Positions 10,821-18,833 of a stretch of 39,911 nucleotides of DNA are shown piece after piece (positions within the stretch are counted from its first letter, which is position 1; each line of letters opens with the position of its first letter). This DNA is from Pseudomonadota bacterium (GTDB lineage: Bacteria > Pseudomonadota > Gammaproteobacteria > Burkholderiales > Burkholderiaceae_C). The stretch is taken from positions 1 through 39,911 of the forward strand of contig JAUNHQ010000025.1 of assembly GCA_030535425.1 (NCBI GenBank). The letters run 5' to 3'. Below the pieces are notes generated by a model, which was not told the origin of the DNA, did not search any database, and saw nothing but the letters and a program-made list of their open reading frames with translations. A program made the translations under genes and the position numbers.

Positions 10821-12161
10821 ATGACCACAGCCACTACCCACGTCTTTCACCGCCATCTTCTGCATACGCCGCCAGTGGCCGTCAAGGGCCAGGGCGTGTG
10901 GCTGGAAGATGCGGCAGGCAAGCGCTACATCGACGCATCAGGCGGCGCTGCCGTTTCCTGCCTGGGCCACGGCCACCCCGACGTGAAGGCAGCCATGCAC
11001 GCGCAGATCGACCAGCTGGCCTATGCCCACACCAGCTTTTTCAGCACCCAGGTAGCCGAAGAACTGGCCGAGCAGCTCGTGCGCACCGCCCCGCAGGGCA
11101 TGAGCCGCGCCTACTTCGTCAGTGGCGGCTCTGAAGCCGTGGAAGCGGCGCTGAAGATGGCGCGTCAGTACTACCTAGAAATCGGCCAGCCCGAGCGCAG
11201 CCACTTCATCGCCCGCCGCCAGAGCTACCACGGCAACACCCTGGGCGCGCTGGCCGTGGGCGGCAACGAGTGGCGCCGCCGCCAATTCGCGCCGCTACTG
11301 GTGGATGTCACCCACGTCTCGCCCTGCTACCCCTGGCGTGACATGCACGAAGGCGAAACGCCCGAGCAGTACGGCCAGCGCCTGGCGCGCGAGCTGGACG
11401 AAACCATCCAGCGCATCGGCCCCGGCAAGGTGCTGGGCTTCGTGGCCGAAACCGTGGGCGGAGCCACCGCTGGCGTGCTCGTGCCCGTGCCTGGCTACTT
11501 CAAGGCCGTGCGCGAAGTGTGCGACCGCCACGGCGTGTTGTTGATCCTGGATGAAGTGATGTGCGGCATGGGCCGCACCGGCACCTTGCACGCCTGCGAG
11601 CAAGAAGGCGTCGTGCCCGATCTGATGACCATCGCCAAAGGGCTGGGCGGCGGCTACCAGCCCATCGGCGCCGTGCTGGCGCAAAAGAAAATCGTTGACG
11701 CCATGGCTGCGGGCAGCGGATTTTTCCAGCATGGCCACACCTATTTGGGGCATGCCGTGGCCTGCGCGGCGGCGCTGGCGGTGCAGCGCGTGATCGAGCG
11801 TGACCAGCTGCTGCCGCAGGTGCGGCAAAACGCCGTCTTGCTGCAAGCCATGCTGGCGGAGAAATTCCAAAACCACCCGAACGTGGGGGACATTCGCGGA
11901 CGCGGCTTTTTCTGGGGTATCGAACTGGTGCGCGAGCGCGCCACCAAAACCCCGTTCGACCCCGCCCTGCGCCTGCACGCACGCATCAAGAAAGCCGCGT
12001 TCGAGCGTGGCCTGCTGGTTTATCCCATGGGCGGAACCGTCGATGGGGTTTATGGTGACCATGTGCTGCTGGCCCCGCCCTTCATCGCCTCGGCCGATGA
12101 ACTGGGCGAAGTGGCCAGCCGCCTGGCACAGGCGCTGGATGCAGCGCTTGAAGGGATCTAG
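10821..12161 (+). CDS. Class III aminotransferase (aspartate aminotransferase family)
   Basis: PLP-dependent enzyme moving an amino group between an omega-amino or amine donor and a keto acid; the exact substrate cannot be read from sequence. The 446-residue protein has the fold-type I layout: a GGAAVSCLGHGHPDV start, SGGSEAVEAALKMARQY for phosphate binding, YHGNTLGAL, the LILDEVMCGMGRTG cofactor-Asp motif, and the Schiff-base Lys273 in TIAKGLGGGY. A HGHTYLGH segment follows. The start is ATG before TTATTHVFHRH; the frame is open further upstream but that part is not conserved-looking. It precedes a TAXI-TRAP transporter by 242 bp on the same strand, suggesting that the imported compound or its product is transaminated here. 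That link is inference. Confidence 0.92.
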   Translation: MTTATTHVFHRHLLHTPPVAVKGQGVWLEDAAGKRYIDASGGAAVSCLGHGHPDVKAAMHAQIDQLAYAHTSFFSTQVAEELAEQLVRTAPQGMSRAYFVSGGSEAVEAALKMARQYYLEIGQPERSHFIARRQSYHGNTLGALAVGGNEWRRRQFAPLLVDVTHVSPCYPWRDMHEGETPEQYGQRLARELDETIQRIGPGKVLGFVAETVGGATAGVLVPVPGYFKAVREVCDRHGVLLILDEVMCGMGRTGTLHACEQEGVVPDLMTIAKGLGGGYQPIGAVLAQKKIVDAMAAGSGFFQHGHTYLGHAVACAAALAVQRVIERDQLLPQVRQNAVLLQAMLAEKFQNHPNVGDIRGRGFFWGIELVRERATKTPFDPALRLHARIKKAAFERGLLVYPMGGTVDGVYGDHVLLAPPFIASADELGEVASRLAQALDAALEGI

Positions 12162-12289
12162 TGTGCTGCCCCGCAGATACGTGCTGCACACAAAGCCGCG
12201 TCTTTCACGCCAAGGCCACATGGCCCTAGTGCGAAAGCCATCGGCCTGGCTTAGTGGCTTAGGTGCAGCCGTCTGCTCAACAGCCCACT

Positions 12290-12360
12290 GGCAAAGCGCC
12301 AGCGCCGCTGCGGGCACACCATTTGCATGGCTTGCCGCAAAAGACACTGGCGCTTTTGCC
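12290..12360. promoter_or_regulatory. Inverted repeat upstream of the TAXI gene
   Basis: GGCAAAGCGCCAG at 12290-12302 is matched by CTGGCGCTTTTGCC at 12347-12360, with one bulged base and a spacer of about 44 bp, 44 bp before the TAXI start. Both arms are preceded by CACT. It could be an operator pair, a leader structure or a terminator for the aminotransferase. No U-tract follows it. Confidence 0.3.
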
Positions 12361-12403
12361 GTCCCTATCTTTTTTTGCAATCACCCACTCAAGGAGCCCC
12401 CGC

Positions 12404-13387
12404 ATGAGCAAGAAGACGTTTTTCCTGAGCGCACTGTCGGCCGCCGCCACTGTCGCCACGCTGACCCTGGCCACGCCCGTCGCGGCCCAGCAAAAGTTCA
12501 TGACCATCGGCACTGGCGGCGTCACTGGCGTGTACTACGCTGCTGGCGGCGCCATCTGCCGCCTGGTCAACAAGGACCGCGCCAAGCACGGCTACCGCTG
12601 CACGGTTGAATCCACCGGCGGCTCGGTAGCCAACGTCAACACCATCCGCGCGGGTGACTTGGACTTTGGCGTCGTGCAATCCGACTGGAACCACCACGGC
12701 TACAAAGGCACCAGCAGCTTCGAGAAAAATGGCCCCTACCAGGAACTGCGCTCGGTCTTTTCCATGCACCCTGAGCCTTTCACCCTGCTGGCACGCGCCG
12801 ACTCGGGCATCAAGCGTTTTGAAGACCTCAAAGGCAAGCGCGTGAACGTGGGCAACCCCGGCTCGGGCACCCGCGCCTCCATGGACATGCTGCTGGCCGC
12901 CATGAACTGGAAAGTGAGCGACTTCGGCATGGCCTCCGAACTGCGCCCCGACGAGCACGGCGCCGCCCTGTGCGACAACAAGATCGATGCCTTCTTCTAC
13001 GGCGTGGGTCACCCCAGCGCCAACATCCAGGATCCGGTAACCACCTGCGGCGCCAAGCTGGCTGCCATCTCGGGCCCAGCCGTGGACAAACTGGTTGCCG
13101 ACAACCCCTTCTACGCCAAGGCCACCATTCCCGCCGGCCTGTACCGTGGCAACGACCAGCCCACCCCCACCTACGGTGTGTTGGCCACCTTCGTCACCTC
13201 TGCCAAGGCGCCGGATGAGCAGGTCTATACGCTGGTCAAGGCCGTGTTCGACAACTTCGAGGAATTCAAGAAGCTGCACCCCGCGCTGGCCAACCTGGAC
13301 CCTCAGCACATGGTCAAGGACGGCCTGTCCGCCCCGCTGCACCCCGGTGCCCTGAAGTTCTACAAGGAAAAAGGCTGGATCAAGTAA
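12404..13387 (+). CDS. TAXI-family TRAP transporter substrate-binding protein
   Basis: Periplasmic binding protein that hands its ligand to the adjacent TRAP permease. The 327-residue precursor starts with a Sec signal peptide (MSKKTFF, hydrophobic core to about 26, ATPVAAQQ) and shows the TAXI hallmark [22 protein letters not shown] signatures [16 protein letters not shown] and FGVVQSDW follow, then [16 protein letters not shown] strong AAGGAG ribosome binding site precedes the ATG at 12404. A hairpin lies in the gap to the permease. TAXI proteins are reported to bind dicarboxylates and glutamate-like ligands; the ligand here is unknown, though an aminotransferase next door favours an amino or keto acid. 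Confidence 0.94.
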   Translation: MSKKTFFLSALSAAATVATLTLATPVAAQQKFMTIGTGGVTGVYYAAGGAICRLVNKDRAKHGYRCTVESTGGSVANVNTIRAGDLDFGVVQSDWNHHGYKGTSSFEKNGPYQELRSVFSMHPEPFTLLARADSGIKRFEDLKGKRVNVGNPGSGTRASMDMLLAAMNWKVSDFGMASELRPDEHGAALCDNKIDAFFYGVGHPSANIQDPVTTCGAKLAAISGPAVDKLVADNPFYAKATIPAGLYRGNDQPTPTYGVLATFVTSAKAPDEQVYTLVKAVFDNFEEFKKLHPALANLDPQHMVKDGLSAPLHPGALKFYKEKGWIK

Positions 13388-13417
13388 GCCCGGCGCTGAC
13401 TGCCCTTACACCTGCCT

Positions 13418-13456
13418 GCCCGGTGCGCGGCCCCCAGGCCGGCCTGCGCACCGGGC
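13418..13456 (+). terminator. GC-rich hairpin between TAXI gene and permease gene
   Basis: GCCCGGTGCGC (13418-13428) and GCGCACCGGGC (13446-13456) form a perfect 11-bp stem, extendable by GGCC/GGCC with a bulge. There is no U-tract, so it is more likely an mRNA-stabilising or attenuating hairpin that raises binding-protein output over permease than a full terminator. Confidence 0.5.
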
Positions 13457-13590
13457 ATGGCCACCCGCACCGACGCATATAACGACTGCACACCTCACGC
13501 AGTGCGCCCATGGCCGCGCACTGTCTGTCATTTAGCGCCTCGCCTTCGCCCGCCAGGGCAATGACGCGGCCTCCGTGAAAGCCCCGCACC

Positions 13591-16197
13591 ATGACAAGCC
13601 CCCCCGCCGACGCACGACCCGCCCCCGAGATTGATGCCCAGCAGCTCATGCGCGACAACGACGTGGGCGGGCGCAGCCCCGGCCCCCTGGTCACGCGGCT
13701 GCTGACGGCGGTGGCGTTGGCCTGGTCGCTGTTTCAGCTCTGGATCGCCTCTCCCCTGCCCTTTCACTTTGGCTGGGGCATCTTCAACGACACCGAATCG
13801 CGCGCCATCCACCTGGCCTTTGCCGTGTGGCTGGGCTTCATGGCTTATCCGGCCACGCGCCGCTCGCCACGCGAATACGTGCCCGCGCAAGACTGGCTGC
13901 TGGCTTTTGCCGCCGCCTTCTGCGCGGGCTATCTGTTCTGGTTCTATCGCGAGCTGGCCACGCGCCCGGGCGCGCCTACCCGCATGGACGTGATGGTCTT
14001 CATCGCCGGCACCGCGCTGCTGCTGGAAGCCACGCGCCGCGTGCTGGGCCTGCCCATGGTGATCGTGGCCGGGCTGTTTCTGGCCTACACCTTCCTGGGC
14101 CCGTACATGCCCGACATGCTGGCGCACCGCGGCGCTTCGCTTGACCGGGCCGCTTCGCATTTCTGGTTGACCACAGAAGGCGTGTATGGCGTGGCGCTGG
14201 GCGTGTCCACCAGCTTCATCTTCCTGTTCGTGCTGTTTGGCTCGCTGCTAGACAAGGCCGGCGCGGGCAACTACTTCATCAAAAGCGCCTTTGCCCTGCT
14301 AGGGCACCTGCGCGGCGGCCCGGCCAAGGCAGCGGTGGTGTCATCAGCGGCCACGGGGCTGATCTCTGGCTCATCCATCGCCAATGTGGTCACCACCGGC
14401 ACCTTCACCATTCCGCTGATGAAGCGCGTGGGCTACCGGGGCGACCAGGCCGGGGCAGTGGAGGTGTCTTCCTCGGTCAACGGGCAAATCATGCCACCCG
14501 TGATGGGCGCCGCAGCCTTTCTGATGGTGGAGTACGTGGGCATTTCTTACGTCGAGGTGATGAAACACGCCATCTTGCCTGCCGCCATCTCCTATGTGGC
14601 CTTGTTCTACATCGTCCATCTGGAAGCGGTGAAAGCCGGCATGCAAGGCCTGCCGCGCCGCAACCCGCGCACGGGCGGGCAGCGCCTGCTGGCATGGGGA
14701 TTGACGATTTCAGGCTTCGTGCTGCTGGCCGCCGCCACGTACTACGTGGTGGGCTTCATCCAGTCCCTGCTGGGCGCCTGGGCCGCGCCTGGCCTGGCAA
14801 CACTGCTGCTGGGCGCCTACGTGTTCCTGCTGTGGGTCGGCTCACGCCAGCCAGAGCTGTCCATTGACGACCCGAACTCACCCGTGTTCGAGCTGCCCGA
14901 GACCGGACCCACCGTCAAATCCGGCTTGCACTACCTGCTGGCTGTGGTGGTGCTGGTGTGGTGCCTGATGATCGAGCAGCTCTCGCCCGGTCTGTCGGCC
15001 TTCTGGGCCACCGTGTTCATGATGTTTGTGATGCTCACGCAAAAACCCCTGCTGGGGCTGATGCGGGGCGACCACCGCTTTGCCGCGCACTTCAAAAGCG
15101 GCGCTGCCGACTTGCTGGAAGGGCTGGCCGCTGGCGCGCGCAACATGATCGGCATCGGCATTGCCACGGCAGCGGCCGGCTTCATCGTGGGCACGGTTTC
15201 GCTCACCGGCGTGGGGCTGGTCATGACCGAAGTCGTCGAGGCGCTGTCCGGCGGCAACCTGATGCTCATGCTGGTGCTGGTCGCCGCCATCAGTCTGATC
15301 CTGGGCATGGGCCTGCCCACCACGGCCAACTACATCGTCGTGTCCACCCTCATGGCCCCCGTGGTGGTGCAGCTGGGCGCCGAAAGCGGCCTGATCGTGC
15401 CGCTGATCGCCGTGCACCTGTTCGTCTTTTACTTTGGCCTCATGGCCGACGTGACACCGCCCGTGGGCCTGGCCTCGTTTGCCGCTGCGGCCATTGCCAA
15501 GCACGACCCGATCAAGGTCGGCATCACCGCCTTCTTCTACAGCATGCGCACGGCCATCCTGCCGTTTCTGTTCATCTTCAACACGCAACTGCTGCTGATC
15601 GGGCTGACCGGCCCCTGGCATCTGCTGCTGACCATCGGTTCTGCCCTGGTGGCCATGCTGGTTTTTGCCGCCGCCACGCAGGGCTGGTTTCTTACCCGCA
15701 GCCGCTGGTGGGAAACGCTGGCGCTGCTGCTGGTGTGCTTCACGCTGTTCAGGCCAGGCTTTTGGATGGACATGGTGCAGCCGCCCTTTGAGTACATCAA
15801 GGGCGATGCCATGACCCAGGCCATCGAGCAAGCCCCGCCCAACACCAGCAAGCGCGTGTGGGTGCAAGGCATGTCGCTGGAAGGCAAGGACGTACGCCGT
15901 GGCGTGCTGCTGCCGCTGGGGCCGCAGGGCTCTTTGCGCGAGCGCATGGCGCACTCGGGCCTGACCGTCATGCAAACGGGCGACAGCTACCAGATCGCCG
16001 CCGTGCGCTTTGGCAGCACGGCGGAAAAGCTGGGGTTGGAGCAAAGCTTTGAAATCACCGGCGTGGAAATGCCCACGGACCGCCCCGCCAAAGAGTGGTT
16101 CTACCTGCCCGCCCTGGCCCTGCTGGCGCTGGTCATGGGGGTGCAGTGGCGACGCATGCGGCAAACGCCGTCTGGCGCACCAAGCGCCGTTCATTGA
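13591..16197 (+). CDS. TRAP transporter fused permease (DctQM, TAXI type)
   Basis: Inner-membrane ion-coupled transporter of 868 residues working with the TAXI binding protein 203 bp upstream. The first third carries the small-subunit-like helices; the large DctM-like part follows, with GLISGSSIANVVTTGTFTIP and SSSVNGQIMPPVMGAAAFLM near residues 251-310. A second half follows with ILGMGLPTTANYIVVSTLMAP and LMADVTPPVGLASFAAAAIA, giving the repeated arrangement of the elevator core. After the last core helices a soluble stretch from about 730 to 835, containing RFGSTAEKLGLEQSFEI, resembles the DUF3394 tail and looks PDZ-like, followed by one more helix. The start at ATG before TSPPADA gives a short acidic/proline N-terminus. 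No strong Shine-Dalgarno is seen. Confidence 0.93.
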   Translation: MTSPPADARPAPEIDAQQLMRDNDVGGRSPGPLVTRLLTAVALAWSLFQLWIASPLPFHFGWGIFNDTESRAIHLAFAVWLGFMAYPATRRSPREYVPAQDWLLAFAAAFCAGYLFWFYRELATRPGAPTRMDVMVFIAGTALLLEATRRVLGLPMVIVAGLFLAYTFLGPYMPDMLAHRGASLDRAASHFWLTTEGVYGVALGVSTSFIFLFVLFGSLLDKAGAGNYFIKSAFALLGHLRGGPAKAAVVSSAATGLISGSSIANVVTTGTFTIPLMKRVGYRGDQAGAVEVSSSVNGQIMPPVMGAAAFLMVEYVGISYVEVMKHAILPAAISYVALFYIVHLEAVKAGMQGLPRRNPRTGGQRLLAWGLTISGFVLLAAATYYVVGFIQSLLGAWAAPGLATLLLGAYVFLLWVGSRQPELSIDDPNSPVFELPETGPTVKSGLHYLLAVVVLVWCLMIEQLSPGLSAFWATVFMMFVMLTQKPLLGLMRGDHRFAAHFKSGAADLLEGLAAGARNMIGIGIATAAAGFIVGTVSLTGVGLVMTEVVEALSGGNLMLMLVLVAAISLILGMGLPTTANYIVVSTLMAPVVVQLGAESGLIVPLIAVHLFVFYFGLMADVTPPVGLASFAAAAIAKHDPIKVGITAFFYSMRTAILPFLFIFNTQLLLIGLTGPWHLLLTIGSALVAMLVFAAATQGWFLTRSRWWETLALLLVCFTLFRPGFWMDMVQPPFEYIKGDAMTQAIEQAPPNTSKRVWVQGMSLEGKDVRRGVLLPLGPQGSLRERMAHSGLTVMQTGDSYQIAAVRFGSTAEKLGLEQSFEITGVEMPTDRPAKEWFYLPALALLALVMGVQWRRMRQTPSGAPSAVH

Positions 16198-16210
16198 TCC
16201 ACATCAACAG

Positions 16211-16231
16211 GCAGGCGGCTTTGCCGCCTGC
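16211..16231 (+). terminator. Hairpin after the TRAP permease gene
   Basis: GCAGGCGGC-TTT-GCCGCCTGC is a perfect 9-bp stem with a 3-base loop, 14 bp after the permease stop. No T-run follows, so termination would be incomplete or Rho-assisted. It separates the permease from the next gene. Confidence 0.45.
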
Positions 16232-16315
16232 GTAGGCACAAATTGCCAAAGGCGGGCCGTTTGCGCACCGTCCGCCTGCCCGTATCAGGGCGCGCCATGT
16301 TCCAATCGCGCCCGC

Positions 16316-17176
16316 ATGAACTACGTCAAGACCCCCGAAGGCAACGAGGCGCTGCGCCAGCGCCATGCCCTCAGCCTGCGCGAGCGCCAGATCATGGTGC
16401 TGTGCAATGGCGTGCGCACGCTGGATGATCTGATCGACCTGTTCGGCAGCAGCGTCGCCACCGAGGTGCAGCAGCTTCAGCACCGCGGCCTGCTGGCAAC
16501 CTTGGCACATGCGCGCCACCTGCCGCCCGGCGCTGGCGGCGTGCCGCCCACCCGTTTTGTGGCCAGCGACTTGCCCCCTGATGCCCCGCCCGCGCCCAAC
16601 CCCGCTCAGCTGGCACGCCTTTCCCTGCAAGAGCTGGCCGAACTGGCCAACGTGCCCCCTCTGCCTGGCACCGCATCAGGCGCAGACCATGCGGCCAGCC
16701 AGCCGACGCCCCCGCGCGAGTCCGGCAGCACCACCGTGGACGTGCCAGCGGATGCGCCCATGGGTGCACCCACAGGTGCGCAAACGATTGCTCAGACGGG
16801 CGCCCAGACGGCTCTGGCCACCGCCGTCAACCGCATCGACACCGGGCAGATGCCCGGGCAATCCACCGTGGCCGCGCAGGCCTACATGACACAGGTGCTG
16901 ATGGCGCTGGAAGACGCCAGCGCCACAGCCCTGATCGAATCGCACGGTGATGTGCGGCACGACGTGGACATCGTGCTGTACCTGGCCCAAGGCCTGGGCC
17001 TGGCACACGCCCTGGCGGGCGAGGACGTGGCCCTGCGCGTGGCTCTGCGTACCAGCGGCCTGTTGCCTGCCGATGCCGTGCCCATGCTGCTGGACTGCGC
17101 GCTCGACCACGTGCCAGCCTGTTTTGGCCTGCTGCTGTACGAGTTCGCGCTGGCCGGGCGCGACACCAGCAGATGA
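16316..17176 (+). CDS. Protein of unknown function with winged-helix-like N-terminus
   Basis: I do not recognise a characterised family. The 286-residue protein has three regions. Residues 1 to about 75 (MNYVKTPEGNEALRQR..., LSLRERQIMVLCNGVRTLDDL) look helical and like a small winged-helix domain ending in LQHRGLLATLA. Residues about 80-180 are rich in Ala, Pro, Thr and Gln, including a short run of GAQT-type repeats, probably disordered. Residues about 190-286 form a helical domain with a DVRHDVDIVLYLAQGLGLAHAL core. There is no signal peptide or membrane segment, so it is probably cytoplasmic. It follows the TRAP permease by 118 bp and a hairpin; functional linkage is unproven. A role in regulation is a guess from the N-terminus only. 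Confidence 0.75.
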   Translation: MNYVKTPEGNEALRQRHALSLRERQIMVLCNGVRTLDDLIDLFGSSVATEVQQLQHRGLLATLAHARHLPPGAGGVPPTRFVASDLPPDAPPAPNPAQLARLSLQELAELANVPPLPGTASGADHAASQPTPPRESGSTTVDVPADAPMGAPTGAQTIAQTGAQTALATAVNRIDTGQMPGQSTVAAQAYMTQVLMALEDASATALIESHGDVRHDVDIVLYLAQGLGLAHALAGEDVALRVALRTSGLLPADAVPMLLDCALDHVPACFGLLLYEFALAGRDTSR

Positions 17177-17213
17177 TGCTGGCGCACATCTCCACTGACA
17201 CACCGTCTGCGCA

Positions 17214-17273
17214 TTTGCTACATATTAAGTAGCACAAATCCCTTTATACAAGCGCGCGAATGGCCTTTTTCAT
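17214..17273 (+). repeat. Dispersed intergenic repeat, copy D
   Basis: Full copy: TTTGCTAC, loop ATATTAA, GTAGCACAAATCCC, TTTATACAA, GCGCGCGAATGGCC, TTTTTCATC. The stem is GCTAC/GTAGC instead of GCTAT/ATAGC: both arms changed together, so pairing is kept. Sense behind the unknown 286-residue protein and convergent to truC. Confidence 0.8.
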
Positions 17274-17316
17274 CTATCTTTTTGCGCCTTTCAACCGCTG
17301 CTGACAGCGGCCTTTT

Positions 17317-18030
17317 CTACCCCTGCGGCACCGCCCAGCGTCGCCAAAGCTGCCATGCAGGGCTGGGCGCCGCCTCTATCCACAGCGGCTGCGGCTGCCA
17401 TGGCAGGTGCAGGCCCACGGCCTGGGCGTGCAGCCACAGCCGCGCCGTGCCCAGCCAGGCGGCCAGCGCGCGGTTGAGCGGGCCTTTGCCGTGCGTGGCA
17501 TCGCCAATGATGGGGTGGGCCATGTGCTTGCAGTGGCGGCGCAGCTGGTGGCGGCGGCCCGTTTCGGGCACCAGCGCCAGCAGCGCGCAGCGCGTGTGGC
17601 TGAAGTCGCCATAGGGCAGGGGCAGCGCGTAATGCGCCAGGGTGCGAAAGCGCGTGCGCGCGGGCTGCACGGCCAGCGCCTGCGGGCCGCAGCGCGCATC
17701 GTCGGCCAGGCGCTTCAAGGGGTGGTCCACCTGCCCTGCCGCTGGCGGCCAGCCGCGCACCACGGCCAGGTAATGCTTGCGCACCGCGCCTTCGGTATCG
17801 AACACGGCCCGCGCCGCACGGGCCGCCTCGGCGCTCAGCGCAAACAGCAGCACGCCGCTGGTACCCTTGTCCAGCCGGTGCAGCGGCCACACGGGCTGGC
17901 CCAGCTGATCGCGCAGCAGCTGCACGGCAAAGCGGGTTTCGCCCGCGTCCAGCCCGGTGCGGTGCACCAGCAGGCCGGGCGGCTTGTCAATGGCCACCAG
18001 GTGCGCGTCTTGGTACAAAATCGGCAGCAT
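17317..18030 (-). CDS. truC: tRNA pseudouridine(65) synthase
   Basis: RluA-family pseudouridine synthase predicted to isomerise U65 of tRNA. The chosen start gives 237 residues beginning MLPILYQDAHLVAIDKPPG, the pattern expected of TruC. The catalytic Asp54 is in HRLDKGTSGV. The RluA-type ETGRRHQLRRH segment and HPIIGDATHG follow. An in-frame ATG eight codons upstream (18054) is possible but would add residues not typical of the family. With the preferred start, the ATG shares two bases with the yaaA ATG on the opposite strand (GCATGC), so each promoter must lie inside the other gene's reading frame. The N-terminal S4 domain of larger RluA relatives is absent, as usual for TruC. Confidence 0.88.
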   Translation of the reverse strand: MLPILYQDAHLVAIDKPPGLLVHRTGLDAGETRFAVQLLRDQLGQPVWPLHRLDKGTSGVLLFALSAEAARAARAVFDTEGAVRKHYLAVVRGWPPAAGQVDHPLKRLADDARCGPQALAVQPARTRFRTLAHYALPLPYGDFSHTRCALLALVPETGRRHQLRRHCKHMAHPIIGDATHGKGPLNRALAAWLGTARLWLHAQAVGLHLPWQPQPLWIEAAPSPAWQLWRRWAVPQG

Positions 18031-18808
18031 GCTTTTCGTATTGTCGCCAGCCAAGGCGCTGGACTATGAATCCCCCCTGCCGCCGCAGCTGCCGCACACC
18101 CAGCCGCTGTTTCAGGCCCAGGCGGCTGAGCTGATCGACGTGCTGCGCGCCAAAACCCCGGCGGAAGTGGCCTCGCTCATGTCTTTGAGCGACCCGCTGG
18201 CCGCGCTCAACGTGGCGCGCTACGCCGCCTACAGCCCGCGCTTTGACGCAGGCAACGCCAGGCAGGCCGTGCTGGCCTTCAACGGCGACGTGTACGAAGG
18301 GCTTGACGCCGCCTCCCTCGCCCCCGCCCAGCTCGACTGGCTGCAAGCGCACCTGTGCATTCTCAGCGGCCTGTACGGCGTGCTGCGCCCGCTGGACTGG
18401 ATGCAGCCTTACCGGCTGGAGATGGGCACCAAGCTCAAGACCGAAAAAGGCGCCAACCTGTACCAGTTCTGGGGCACGCGCATCGCGCAGTACCTCAACG
18501 AACGCCTGGCAGCCCAGGATCAGACGCCGCCCGTGCTGGTCAACCTGGCCTCGCAGGAATACTTCAAGGCCGTGGACAAAAAAACGCTGCAAGCGCGCGT
18601 GGTGGACTGCGTGTTTGAGGACTACAAAAGCGGCCAGTACAAGGTCATCAGCTTTTTGGCCAAGCGCGCGCGCGGCCTCATGGCCCGCTGGGCCGCGCAG
18701 CACCAGGCCAGCCGCCCCGAGCAGCTGCAAGACTTCGACAGCGAGGGCTACGCCTTCGCCCCCGCCGCCAGCGCGCCCGAGCGGCTGGTGTTTCGCCGCC
18801 AGCGATGA
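18029..18808 (+). CDS. yaaA: YaaA family peroxide stress protein
   Basis: Family linked in E. coli to lowering intracellular free iron during hydrogen peroxide stress and reported to bind DNA. The 259-residue protein starts MLFVLSPAKALDYESPLP, the family N-terminus. It continues with VASLMSLSDPLAALNVARY, AVLAFNGDVYEGLDA, ILSGLYGVLRPLDWMQPYRLEMG, NLASQEYFKAV and a C-terminal ISFLAKRARGLMARW. All blocks are intact. It diverges from truC through overlapping start codons and is followed after 25 bp by a 2-oxoglutarate/iron oxygenase gene, probably in one transcript. There is no clear Shine-Dalgarno. Confidence 0.94.
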   Translation: MLFVLSPAKALDYESPLPPQLPHTQPLFQAQAAELIDVLRAKTPAEVASLMSLSDPLAALNVARYAAYSPRFDAGNARQAVLAFNGDVYEGLDAASLAPAQLDWLQAHLCILSGLYGVLRPLDWMQPYRLEMGTKLKTEKGANLYQFWGTRIAQYLNERLAAQDQTPPVLVNLASQEYFKAVDKKTLQARVVDCVFEDYKSGQYKVISFLAKRARGLMARWAAQHQASRPEQLQDFDSEGYAFAPAASAPERLVFRRQR

Positions 18809-18833
18809 CACGCATGACTGTGGAAAGCCTGTG

